A stretch of 20,329 nucleotides of DNA from Actinobacteria bacterium UBA7398 (GCA_002470135.1 DKNC01000003.1:43223-63551), one strand, 5' to 3'. Shown: positions 7,243 to 14,356, counted from the first letter of the stretch. Notes: generated by a model from the letters alone, not told the origin. Program-made: numbers and translations.

Positions 7243-7502
7243 CGCGAACCAAACCCAACTTTACGTTCAGTGGGATCGCCGATCTCTACGAAACCAATTT
7301 TTGCGGCAGGAACAATAACTTGCCGACCTTTGACATCGTCCAATACTAAAGCGCTGCCTGAGTTAATTGCAGAGTTTACGAGAGCAAGCACATCACTTTT
7401 AGAAAGTGCGACCTCTAATTCAACTTCGCGGCTTAAATCAGAGATTGAAATCCGGACTTCACAGCTACTATCAGTTTTAGTTGAACTTTTCTTAGTTGTC
7501 AT
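7239..7502 (-). CDS. DUF3107 family small protein
   Basis: An 87-residue cytosolic protein of an actinobacterial family of unknown function (TB9.4/Rv3208A-like). The core at about 15-85 shows the family pattern: EVRISISDLSREVELEV, a helix (SDVLALVNSAI), a basic turn DVKGRQVIVPAAKI and the ending VEIGDPTERKVGFG. Family members are usually ~74 residues; the extra N-terminal dozen here is Lys/Ser/Thr-rich. An AGGAT motif lies 11 bases before the ATG, a long but usable spacing. The gene follows tetR by 36 bases on the same strand, so both are likely in one transcript, as in mycobacteria. No catalytic residues are apparent. Confidence 0.87.
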   Translation of the reverse strand: MTTKKSSTKTDSSCEVRISISDLSREVELEVALSKSDVLALVNSAINSGSALVLDDVKGRQVIVPAAKIGFVEIGDPTERKVGFGSR

Positions 7503-7538
7503 AATTGAATCTTATCCTTTCGGCAAGAAATTGCAGAA

Positions 7539-8186
7539 TTACTTATTTTCATTTTGATTTAATGGGAAACCAGATATTCCTCGCCAAATCAGGCTGGTTA
7601 CCAAATTAGCGGCTTGCTCGCGGTTTAATTTTCCATCGCGGTCTAACCAATGACGCGCTGTTATTTGGGCGCTGCCAATTACGCCAATTGCGAGAATCAT
7701 TGATGCCTCTTTTGGAAGCCCAGTATCTAGCGAAATTACTGCACTTACTGCGGCAGCGCAATCGTAAGTCATCCGATTTAACCGTTCGCGTACTTGTGGT
7801 TCAACGCTCATATCACTTTCAAATAACAATCTAAACGCTTCACCTTCACTATCAATGAAACCAAAATATGCATCGATGGTCGCTTTAACTCTAGAAGAGT
7901 TATCCGGCGTTGATGCAATTGCGGTTTGGATTGCGAATACCAGCGAATCAATATGAACATCGAGTACCGCTAAATAAAGTTCTAATTTTGAAGGAAAGTG
8001 CTGATATAAGACGGGTTTACTTACATTAGCGCGATCGGCAATTTCATCCATCGCTGCAGCGTGGTAGCCAGCCGCAGTAAAAACTTCGAGAGCAGCAGCA
8101 AGAAGTTGGGCCCTACGCTCATCCCGCGGCAACCGCGCGCGGTTTTCACTCTTGCTATCTGGATTATCAGTACTCATTGGCAACAT
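7539..8186 (-). CDS. TetR/AcrR family transcriptional regulator (Rv3208-like)
   Basis: A 215-residue one-component repressor. The N-terminal DNA-binding domain at about 22-72 contains the helix-turn-helix with the signature MDEIADRANVSKPVLYQHF followed by PSKLELY. The rest is a helical ligand and dimer domain with no recognisable ligand specificity. The start is either ATG 8186, which has TAATGT six bases upstream and would be leaderless, or ATG 8177 (MSTDN). It is followed by DUF3107 and divergent from mshB. The 76-base intergenic region holds a perfect 8+5+8 inverted repeat overlapping the predicted tetR -35, a likely autoregulatory operator by position. Control of mshB by this regulator is inference. 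Confidence 0.9.
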   Translation of the reverse strand: MLPMSTDNPDSKSENRARLPRDERRAQLLAAALEVFTAAGYHAAAMDEIADRANVSKPVLYQHFPSKLELYLAVLDVHIDSLVFAIQTAIASTPDNSSRVKATIDAYFGFIDSEGEAFRLLFESDMSVEPQVRERLNRMTYDCAAAVSAVISLDTGLPKEASMILAIGVIGSAQITARHWLDRDGKLNREQAANLVTSLIWRGISGFPLNQNENK

Positions 8187-8192
8187 CGTACG

Positions 8193-8222
8193 ACATTAAT
8201 TGTTGCTATGGGTTAAAGTCAC
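8193..8222 (-). promoter_or_regulatory. Leaderless promoter candidate for tetR
   Basis: On the minus strand GTGACT (8222-8217), an 18-base spacer and TAATGT (8198-8193) end six bases before ATG 8186. The -35 falls in the spacer of the inverted repeat at 8211-8231, so a dimer bound there would block polymerase. Confidence 0.5.
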
Positions 8223-8231
8223 GCTTTAACC
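8211..8231. promoter_or_regulatory. Perfect inverted repeat between tetR and mshB, probable TetR operator
   Basis: Arms GGTTAAAG (8211-8218) and CTTTAACC (8224-8231) are exact reverse complements separated by five bases (TCACG). TetR-family operators are commonly dyads of this size placed between a divergent regulator and target. It overlaps the predicted tetR -35 and lies about 30-50 bases upstream of the mshB start codon. Confidence 0.6.
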
Positions 8232-8262
8232 GCAATCATTAAGATTATTTTCGGGGGAGTTT

Positions 8263-9144
8263 ATGGCCAAGAACGCTCGATTATTACTAGTTCACGCGCA
8301 TCCAGATGATGAAACTATTAATAACGGCGCAACTATGGCGAAATATGTGGCTGAAGGCGCCTTCGTAACTCTTGTCACATGTACTAGAGGCGAAGAAGGC
8401 GAAGTACTTCTTCCGGAACTTTCAAATTTAGCTAGCGCAATTGATGATGGGTTGGGGAAACATCGAGAGCTAGAACTCGCCAACGCGATGAAAATTATTG
8501 GAGTGTCAGATTTTAGATTCTTAGGTGCCCCAAATATTTTTTGGCGCGATAGCGGAATGATGGAAACTGAGTCAAATAATCGGCCAGATGTGTTTTGGCA
8601 AGCAGATCTTGATTTAGCAGCTGGTGAGTTAGTGAAAATCATTCGCGAAGTTAAACCAGAGGTTATGGTGACCTACGACGAAATTGGGGGATATGGCCAC
8701 CCAGATCATATTCAAGCGCACCGTGTGGCGATGCGAGCTGCGGAACTAGCCATGGATAAATCATTTGGCGAGGGCGAAATTTGGGAAATTTCAAAAATCT
8801 ATTGGAACACAATTCCGCTTTCAGTTATTGAAGAAGGAATTAGTGCAATGAAAGAAGTTGGCTCGGATTTCTTTGGCGCTGAAAAAGCGGAAGATTTGCC
8901 CTTTGCAAAGCCAGATGGATTAGTAACGACCGTGATTGATGGCGAGGCTTTTGTCGAGAAAAAAATGGCAGCTATGAAAGCGCACGCTACACAAATTGCG
9001 TTAGATGGCCCGTTTTTTGCGCTCTCCAATAAACTCGGTCTAAAAGTTTGGGGTCAGGAGTTTTACACTTTAGTAAAAGGCATCAAAGCTGGAACATTAG
9101 ATGCAAACGGCCGGGAAACAGATTTGTTCGCAGGGTTGCGATGA
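8263..9144 (+). CDS. mshB: N-acetyl-glucosaminyl-inositol deacetylase MshB (PIG-L family)
   Basis: Zinc-dependent deacetylase that converts GlcNAc-Ins to GlcN-Ins, the second enzymatic step of mycothiol synthesis, in the cytosol. The 293-residue protein has the zinc motif HAHPDDE (His13 and Asp16 as ligands, Asp15 catalytic) and a second site GGYGHPDH (His146, His149). Stretches such as TRGEEGEV, WRDSGM and the C-terminal RETDLFAGL resemble mycobacterial MshB specifically, which favours it over the paralogous amidase Mca. A purine-rich GGGGGAG lies just before the ATG. It is followed by a small membrane protein with an ATGA overlap, as downstream of mshB in other actinobacteria. It is divergent from a TetR regulator with a dyad between them. 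Confidence 0.92.
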   Translation: MAKNARLLLVHAHPDDETINNGATMAKYVAEGAFVTLVTCTRGEEGEVLLPELSNLASAIDDGLGKHRELELANAMKIIGVSDFRFLGAPNIFWRDSGMMETESNNRPDVFWQADLDLAAGELVKIIREVKPEVMVTYDEIGGYGHPDHIQAHRVAMRAAELAMDKSFGEGEIWEISKIYWNTIPLSVIEEGISAMKEVGSDFFGAEKAEDLPFAKPDGLVTTVIDGEAFVEKKMAAMKAHATQIALDGPFFALSNKLGLKVWGQEFYTLVKGIKAGTLDANGRETDLFAGLR

Positions 9145-9452
9145 AGTATTTACTTTCAATTATTGCCGGTGTGCTACTGGGTGCCGCCTCAGTATTAGTA
9201 CATAACCTATTGCCACCGTTTGGATTAATTTTTGTAATTCTTGCGATTTTCGTTGGAATCCGACTAGTTGGAAAAACTTGGGGTGGTAGGACCGTGCGGA
9301 TATTTGCAACTTTTGGTTGGACATTAGTTGTAACTAGAGCTGGGACAATAGGAAATGGTGATGAAATTTTAATTCTGGGGAACAATATTGGTAATTTTTT
9401 TATTTTCTTAGGATTGATTTCTGCGATACTCGCGACATTAGCAAAAGCTTAA
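9141..9452 (+). CDS. Small membrane protein downstream of mshB (DUF6113/Rv1171-like)
   Basis: A 103-residue, very hydrophobic protein with about four membrane segments, at about 2-18, 25-43, 50-66 and 82-101. It has no recognisable catalytic motif. The start ATG 9141 overlaps the mshB stop (ATGA), so it is translationally coupled; an in-frame start at 9048 would lie wholly inside mshB and is rejected. A small membrane protein occupies this place after mshB in several actinobacteria, which is the main reason for the family label. Its stop TAA shares TTAA (9449-9452) with the cysS stop on the other strand. A role in mycothiol chemistry is suggested only by position. Confidence 0.78.
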   Translation: MKYLLSIIAGVLLGAASVLVHNLLPPFGLIFVILAIFVGIRLVGKTWGGRTVRIFATFGWTLVVTRAGTIGNGDEILILGNNIGNFFIFLGLISAILATLAKA

Positions 9453-10861
9453 TTAAGCCAGCGCCATTCTTGCTCATTACCTTTGTCTTGAACTTCAACT
9501 CCCAATTCAGTTAGCTGTAAACGCAATTCATCACTCAATTTGTAATTTTTTTCAAGGCGCGCGCTCAACCGAGCTTTTAATAGCGCCGAAATTTCTGGAG
9601 TTAAAGCTTTAGTTTTTTTTGGTGACGCCGTCAAATCCAAGCCAAATAGTTGGTCCATCGCCGAGATTGCAAAGCTTTTTTCCGAATCCGTTAAATCCGA
9701 GCGTTTGTAGGTTTGTCTCAACACTTGCATCGCTCTTGGGGTATCTAAGTCTGCGGCAAAAAAACCGAGCACTTCATCGGTAATAGATTTAGTTAGTGGG
9801 CTCTCGGTTTGATTCGAAAGAGCGCTCCAATTTTGCCAAGCACTACGCCATTTATTCAAAGTTTCATCAGCTGCGGCAATGCTGGTCCAAGCGAGATCCA
9901 TTTGACTGCGGTATCGATTTTCTAGAAAACAAAACCTAACTGCAAGTGGATCAAAACCTTTCGCTAATACATCAGATATTAAAACCACATTACCCGAACT
10001 TTTAGCCATTTTTCTTCCTTCAAAAAGCAGATGCTCTCCATGTAGCCAAAGGTCGACAACTTCACCATCGATATCAGTAAGCATTGCATTTGATTGAGCA
10101 CGTTCATTTTCGTGATGTGGAAAGCGGAGATCAATGCCACCGATATGAAGATCAACATGTCCATTAAGTAAATCTAAAGACATTGCCGAACATTCGATAT
10201 GCCAACCTGGAAAACCAACTCCCCATGGCGAATCCCAAACCATTTCGGTTCTGTTACCAGCAGCTTTCCAAAGCGCCCAATCAGCGTGGAATTTCTTTGC
10301 GCCATCTTCTTGATATTCATATCGATAGCCTGGCTTTAATTGATCTAACCGATTTCCGCTTAGCCCGCCATAAGTAGGAAAACTTTCAGCTGCAAAATAA
10401 ACAGTTTGGTCACTGCCGATGTATGCGCTACCAAGTTCAATCAATTTACTTATGTGCCGCTGCATCATTTCGATGCACTCACTTGCCCGTGGATTATGGT
10501 CAGCTGGTCTAATATTTAAGGCAATTAAATCGGACTTGAAGCGCTCTTCATATTTGCGAGCGATCGCAATTGGATCAACTTTCTCAATTGTCGATTGGCT
10601 TAATAATTTGTCTTCACTATGGTCGTCAGTCATATGACCCACATCTGTTATGTTCTGAACCACTAAAGTTGCTCTTCCTAAGCAATTAAGCGTTCTTACA
10701 ACTAGATCACTCAATAAAAAAGTTCTCAAGTTCCCTACATGTGCATCTCGATAAACTGTCGGCCCGCAACAATAAATTCGAATTTCACGGCCATTTGCGG
10801 ATCTGACAATTTGATTAGACCTGCTCTTTGTATCGTAAATCGACAGTTGAAATTTTTCCAT
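9449..10861 (-). CDS. cysS: Cysteinyl-tRNA synthetase
   Basis: Class I synthetase that charges tRNA-Cys in the cytosol, 470 residues from ATG 10861. The N-terminal YCCGPTVY contains the zinc Cys32; the HIGH-type motif is HVGN (41-44). Further zinc ligands are Cys224 (WHIEC), His249 or His250 and Glu (FPHHENE). The KMSKS loop reads KMAKS at 284-288, a Ser-to-Ala change. A C-terminal anticodon-binding region follows, ending EWRWLN. CGPTVY and GIDLRFPHHENE are CysRS rather than MshC signatures, and the length fits CysRS. ATG 10861 shares one base with the GNAT stop (TAATG); GTG 10870 is an alternative. No T-box is seen, and none is expected with a coupled start. Confidence 0.93.
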   Translation of the reverse strand: MEKFQLSIYDTKSRSNQIVRSANGREIRIYCCGPTVYRDAHVGNLRTFLLSDLVVRTLNCLGRATLVVQNITDVGHMTDDHSEDKLLSQSTIEKVDPIAIARKYEERFKSDLIALNIRPADHNPRASECIEMMQRHISKLIELGSAYIGSDQTVYFAAESFPTYGGLSGNRLDQLKPGYRYEYQEDGAKKFHADWALWKAAGNRTEMVWDSPWGVGFPGWHIECSAMSLDLLNGHVDLHIGGIDLRFPHHENERAQSNAMLTDIDGEVVDLWLHGEHLLFEGRKMAKSSGNVVLISDVLAKGFDPLAVRFCFLENRYRSQMDLAWTSIAAADETLNKWRSAWQNWSALSNQTESPLTKSITDEVLGFFAADLDTPRAMQVLRQTYKRSDLTDSEKSFAISAMDQLFGLDLTASPKKTKALTPEISALLKARLSARLEKNYKLSDELRLQLTELGVEVQDKGNEQEWRWLN

Positions 10862-11850
10862 TAGCAGCACCCCGCGGGTTCCATTGTTGAAACCAATTTA
10901 CGGTATCGATAAGTGTGATGCACTTTAAATCCCATTTTTTCATAAAGTTTTACCGCTTCGTAATTATCTGAATTGACTTGTAATGCGAGTTTGTTACACC
11001 CAACCGCAACGGCGGAGCGAGCCATTTCGGAGACGATCGCAATCCCAAAACCCATTCGGCGCTTATCTTCAGCAACAAAAATTCTAGTTAAAATTCCCCA
11101 ACCGTCAGCAATGGAAAGTCGGCCAACTGCTACAGCTTTATTTGCAATTTTAAGTTCTATAAATTTAGATGGATAACCTTCTAGAATTTCATTAACACTT
11201 TGATCGCCCTGTAATCCTAACCAAGATTGCGTTAATTTACTCGCTTCGATAATTTCGCCCTGGTGCTCTTTGTAGATGAGGTCGCGAGTGTCGCCAACCA
11301 TTACCAGAATTTCATATGGGGATTCCCAGCCATTTTTTGCTAAGTAATCATCCAGCTCTTGATGAACTGGTAAGGAAACGTGAAATACTGGGTCAAGTTT
11401 ATGTTCGAGATACTTAGAAATTACATAATCAATTGACTCAGGGAGTTCTGATGCTGGTTCGCCAAACGGCGCAGCACCAATTGGTAATACTGAATTTGCT
11501 CGGTATGAAAACCCTTTTGAGATTCGAATTTGCCATTGACCAAAAATCTCTACTGAATTGCTTGGCCAAGTTTTTGCAGCTGCAATTTCTAAATCTCGAA
11601 TTCTCATAGATAGTGGCGCTCCAGTGCCGGCCCTAAAATCTGAATCCACCAGAACACGCAGCGCAGCTATTTTTGCAGGATCGAAAAATGCAATCTCACC
11701 ATTTTTCTTTCTAATTGAATCTGGACTCTCTAATTCTCCGAGAAGATCGCGATAACCACCATCGCCATCATGAAGGCGAACGCTTACCCGTTGCCCAATT
11801 AGCGGGGCCAGTTCTTTTTCAGGCTGCGCTCCAGTTAGATGCTTCCTCAT
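10861..11850 (-). CDS. GNAT family N-acetyltransferase with Rv0428c-like N-terminal domain
   Basis: A 329-residue protein. Residues ~10-75 form a beta-rich SH3-like region (LIGQRVSVRLHDGD, FFDPAKIAALRVL) seen in Rv0428c-type actinobacterial proteins. The C-terminal GNAT domain spans about 195-325, with the acetyl-CoA loop RRMGFG at 264-269 and the NSDNYEAVKLYEKMGF motif at 293-308. The middle, about 100-180, is less conserved and may be a degenerate second GNAT fold. The acceptor substrate is unknown; MshD activity is possible in principle, but I see nothing that specifically supports it. The protein ends in Gly-Cys-Cys. The stop overlaps the cysS ATG, so the two form an operon. The gene is divergent from fdxA across a 98-base region. 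Confidence 0.82.
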   Translation of the reverse strand: MRKHLTGAQPEKELAPLIGQRVSVRLHDGDGGYRDLLGELESPDSIRKKNGEIAFFDPAKIAALRVLVDSDFRAGTGAPLSMRIRDLEIAAAKTWPSNSVEIFGQWQIRISKGFSYRANSVLPIGAAPFGEPASELPESIDYVISKYLEHKLDPVFHVSLPVHQELDDYLAKNGWESPYEILVMVGDTRDLIYKEHQGEIIEASKLTQSWLGLQGDQSVNEILEGYPSKFIELKIANKAVAVGRLSIADGWGILTRIFVAEDKRRMGFGIAIVSEMARSAVAVGCNKLALQVNSDNYEAVKLYEKMGFKVHHTYRYRKLVSTMEPAGCC

Positions 11851-11896
11851 ACCGCCCTATTCTGTACGATTACGGGGTATTCGCAGGTTCAACCCA

Positions 11897-11918
11897 GCCG
11901 ACCGATCGGCAAATCGGC
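11897..11918. repeat. Clustered GCCGA/TCGGC elements upstream of fdxA
   Basis: GCCGA (11897-11901) is followed by TCGGC at 11906-11910 and again at 11914-11918, giving a 5-bp stem with a 4-base loop or an alternative longer loop. It lies in the GNAT/fdxA divergent region, 30-50 bases before the fdxA ATG. It could be a regulator site or leader hairpin; evidence is weak. Confidence 0.3.
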
Positions 11919-11948
11919 AGGAAAGTAATCGAAAAAAAGGAGCGTTCG

Positions 11949-12275
11949 ATGACCTACATAATCGCAGAACCGTGTGTCGATATTAAAGATAAATCTTGTA
12001 TCGAAGAATGTCCGGTTGATTGTATTTATGAAGGCGATCGAATGCTTTACATCCAACCAGATGAGTGTGTGGATTGCGGTGCCTGCGAACCGGTCTGCCC
12101 GGTTGAAGCGATTTTTTACGAAGATGACGTTCCGGAAAAATGGAAAGATTTTCACAAAGCTAATGTGGAATTCTTTGATGAACTTGGATCCCCAGGTGGT
12201 GCAAGCAAAACCGGACCAACCGGTAAAGATCATCAGATTATTCTGACGATTCAAAAGAAACCTGCAGCGGAATAA
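11949..12275 (+). CDS. fdxA: Seven-iron ferredoxin FdxA ([3Fe-4S][4Fe-4S])
   Basis: A 108-residue cytosolic electron carrier. Cysteines are arranged as in Azotobacter-type seven-iron ferredoxins: Cys9, Cys17 and Cys50 for the [3Fe-4S] cluster, and Cys21, Cys40, Cys43 and Cys46 for the [4Fe-4S] cluster. Cys25 matches the free cysteine of that type. The widened Cys9-Cys17 spacing (C-x7-C) identifies the 3Fe site. The C-terminal extension (WKDFHKANVEFF) is typical of actinobacterial FdxA. The start is fixed by AAGGAG six bases before ATG 11949; upstream in-frame starts overlap the divergent gene and lack conserved sequence. It is followed after five bases by dapC, a pairing also seen in mycobacteria (fdxC-dapC). 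The redox partner is unknown. Confidence 0.95.
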   Translation: MTYIIAEPCVDIKDKSCIEECPVDCIYEGDRMLYIQPDECVDCGACEPVCPVEAIFYEDDVPEKWKDFHKANVEFFDELGSPGGASKTGPTGKDHQIILTIQKKPAAE

Positions 12276-12280
12276 CGAAA

Positions 12281-13342
12281 CTGAAACTTCCAGATTTTCC
12301 TTGGGATGCGCTCGCTCCGTTTGGCGATAAGGCGCGAAGTAATCCGCTTGGAATAATTGATTTATCGATTGGAACTCCAGTAGATCCGACACCAGAATTT
12401 ATTCAAAAAGCGCTCAGCAAAAACGCAAATTCTCCGGCTTATCCAGCTACTGCTGGTACTGCGGAGTTGCAGAAATCTTTAAAACGTTATGCCACCGAAA
12501 TACTTGGCGCGACTGGAGATTTTGCGGTGCTTCCAACAATCGGTTCTAAAGAGCTAATTACATTATTGCCAACGCTGCTCGAATCTCAAAAAGTATTGAT
12601 TCCTAAAATTGCATATCCGTCTTATCAAGTAAGCGGATTAGTCAGCAAAAGTGAAGTTGTCGAAGTAGATATTGCTTCCGACACTTGGCCAGATGGCGAT
12701 TTAGCGTGGGTAAACACACCATCTAATCCAACCGGCCGAGTTCATTCCGAAGCAGAATTAAATGCCAATATTGCTTGGGCGAGATCTGGTGCGAGGGTGC
12801 TAGCGGTCGATGAATGCTATGTCCCGTTCCCAGATTCTAAAAAGCCATTTTCGATCTTCTCGTTAACTAACGGTGATAATCGGAATATCATTGCTGCACA
12901 TTCGCTTTCAAAACGTTCTAATTTGGCGGGTTATCGTGCTGGCTTTATTTTTGGTGATCCAAAAATTGTTAATCAACTTCTAGAAGTTCGAAAACATCTT
13001 GGTTTGATGATGCCACTACCCGTGCAAGCAGCAATGGTTGCGGCACTTAGCGATGAGACCCATGTGCTTGAGCAATCTGCAAGATATGTGGCTCGCCGCA
13101 AAGTTATGGCGAGCGCTCTTGTTGCGACTGGTTTTAAAATCGAATTTTCCGAAGCCGGTTTGTATATTTGGTGTTCTAGAAGTGAAGGTGATTGGGAACT
13201 GGTTTCTTGGTTTGCCGAGCGTGGAATATTAACCACTCCTGGCAGCTTTTATGGCCAGGCTGGAAAGCAACACATTCGAATTTCCTTAACTGCAACTGAT
13301 AAAAATATTGCAGCTGCAGCGGATCGAATTCGGCAGGGATAA
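12281..13342 (+). CDS. dapC: Succinyldiaminopimelate transaminase DapC, probable CTG start
   Basis: PLP-dependent class I aminotransferase of the diaminopimelate/lysine pathway, which feeds both lysine and peptidoglycan. Conserved sequence begins with LPDFPWDALAPF just after fdxA and continues with IDLSIGTPVDPTP, so the gene must start near 12272-12281. No ATG, GTG or TTG exists there in frame. CTG 12281 gives MKLPDFPW and lies nine bases after AGCGGA; ATA 12272 or ACG 12275 are other options. The first TTG (12467) would remove about 62 conserved residues. From CTG, NTPSNPTG is at 145-152, Asp177 and Tyr180 (DECY) contact PLP, and the Schiff-base Lys211 lies in SLSKRSN. About 353 residues is normal. 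The stop overlaps the next ATG (TAATG). Confidence 0.88.
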   Translation: MKLPDFPWDALAPFGDKARSNPLGIIDLSIGTPVDPTPEFIQKALSKNANSPAYPATAGTAELQKSLKRYATEILGATGDFAVLPTIGSKELITLLPTLLESQKVLIPKIAYPSYQVSGLVSKSEVVEVDIASDTWPDGDLAWVNTPSNPTGRVHSEAELNANIAWARSGARVLAVDECYVPFPDSKKPFSIFSLTNGDNRNIIAAHSLSKRSNLAGYRAGFIFGDPKIVNQLLEVRKHLGLMMPLPVQAAMVAALSDETHVLEQSARYVARRKVMASALVATGFKIEFSEAGLYIWCSRSEGDWELVSWFAERGILTTPGSFYGQAGKQHIRISLTATDKNIAAAADRIRQG

Positions 13343-14319
13343 TGAGCGTAAAAGGTATTTTATTAGTTGGCGGCAAAGGCACCAGGCTTATGCCGCTGAC
13401 AAAAAATACGCCGAAACCAATGTTGGAAGTTGCTGGCGTACCTTTTACTGCGCATCAAATAGCTAAAGCTAAAGCGGCTGGAATTACAGAAATCGCGCTT
13501 GCTACTTCGTATATGGCTGAAGTTTTTCAACCTTATTTTGGTGATGGGTCGAAGCTTGGAATGAAACTACATTATGCAGTAGAAACTGAAGCTCTTGGAA
13601 CTGGCGGTGCTATAAAAAATGCCAGCAAAGTTTTAAATTTGCAACCTGGAGATTCGGTCGTAATATTTAATGGAGATGTACTTAGCGGCCATGATTTAAC
13701 TAGCCAGATTAATTTTCACAAGAATTCTAAAGCTGCCGTAACTTTATTTCTAACTGAAGTAGCAGATGCTCGGGCATTTGGGTGCGTGCCGCTGGATGAC
13801 GATAAAAACGTGCTTGCATTTTTAGAGAAAATGGATAGCCCGGTAACTAACTTGATCAATGCCGGATGCTATATTTTTGATAGTTCAGTATTTGAAATGA
13901 TTCCTGCCGAAATTGTGATCAGCGTGGAACGCGAAACTTTTCCAGATTTATTAAAACGAGGTTTAACCGTTAAGGGATATGTAGATCAAAGTTATTGGTT
14001 AGATATCGGTACCCCGGCGGCTCTGGTTACCGCCTCTCAAGACTTAATCAGCAAGAAATTGCAATCGCCCGCTACTCCCGAAAATGATGGAAAGGCGTTG
14101 ATTGCACCCGATGCAACCCTGGGAAAGTCGACAAAAATTGCGGGCGGCTCGGTAATTTCCAAGGGCGTAGTTATCGGCGAAAATTGCGAAATTATTGGAT
14201 CGATAATATTTGCAGGTGCGAAAATAGCTGATAATTGCCGCATAATTAATGGAATTGTGGCTCCAAATTCGCAAATTGCGGCCAACACTGTCGCTACCTC
14301 GGAAATAATTGGATATTGA
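13342..14319 (+). CDS. manC: Nucleotidyltransferase, probable mannose-1-phosphate guanylyltransferase
   Basis: NTP-sugar transferase of 325 residues, likely forming GDP-mannose from mannose-1-phosphate and GTP. The N-terminal catalytic domain (1-235) has the signature GGKGTRLMPLT followed by KPM at about 10-27, the FNGD metal motif near 112-115 and YWLDIGTP near 215. The C-terminal part (about 245-325) is a left-handed beta-helix of hexapeptide repeats (IAGGSVISKGVVIG), as in Rv3264c-type proteins. Sequence alone does not exclude glucose-1-phosphate as substrate; the phosphomannomutase gene 5 kb downstream and the shared neighbourhood with whiB favour mannose. The ATG shares a base with the dapC stop, so the gene is coupled to the fdxA-dapC transcript. 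Confidence 0.82.
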   Translation: MSVKGILLVGGKGTRLMPLTKNTPKPMLEVAGVPFTAHQIAKAKAAGITEIALATSYMAEVFQPYFGDGSKLGMKLHYAVETEALGTGGAIKNASKVLNLQPGDSVVIFNGDVLSGHDLTSQINFHKNSKAAVTLFLTEVADARAFGCVPLDDDKNVLAFLEKMDSPVTNLINAGCYIFDSSVFEMIPAEIVISVERETFPDLLKRGLTVKGYVDQSYWLDIGTPAALVTASQDLISKKLQSPATPENDGKALIAPDATLGKSTKIAGGSVISKGVVIGENCEIIGSIIFAGAKIADNCRIINGIVAPNSQIAANTVATSEIIGY

Positions 14320-14356
14320 CCAAGCAAAAAAACTTTCGATTTTCGCCGAATCTGAC

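Noticed and set aside
9048..9452. Extended start for the small membrane protein after mshB
   Set aside because: The added 31 residues lie inside mshB in another frame and are polar; ATG 9141 gives a clean membrane protein and an ATGA overlap.
9449..10861. MshC (mycothiol ligase) instead of CysRS
   Set aside because: CGPTVYRDAHVGN and GIDLRFPHHENE are CysRS motifs, and the 470-residue length includes the C-terminal region that MshC lacks.
11715..12275. Longer ferredoxin reading frame beginning at 11715
   Set aside because: The extra 78 residues lie in the divergent GNAT gene and intergenic region and look like nothing; AAGGAG fixes the start at ATG 11949.
12276..12280. Lysine riboswitch before dapC
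   Set aside because: dapC begins five bases after the fdxA stop, so there is no room for one.
12467..13342. dapC starting at TTG 12467
   Set aside because: About 62 codons of clearly conserved DapC sequence lie upstream in the same frame, so this start would cut off the N-terminal segment of the enzyme.
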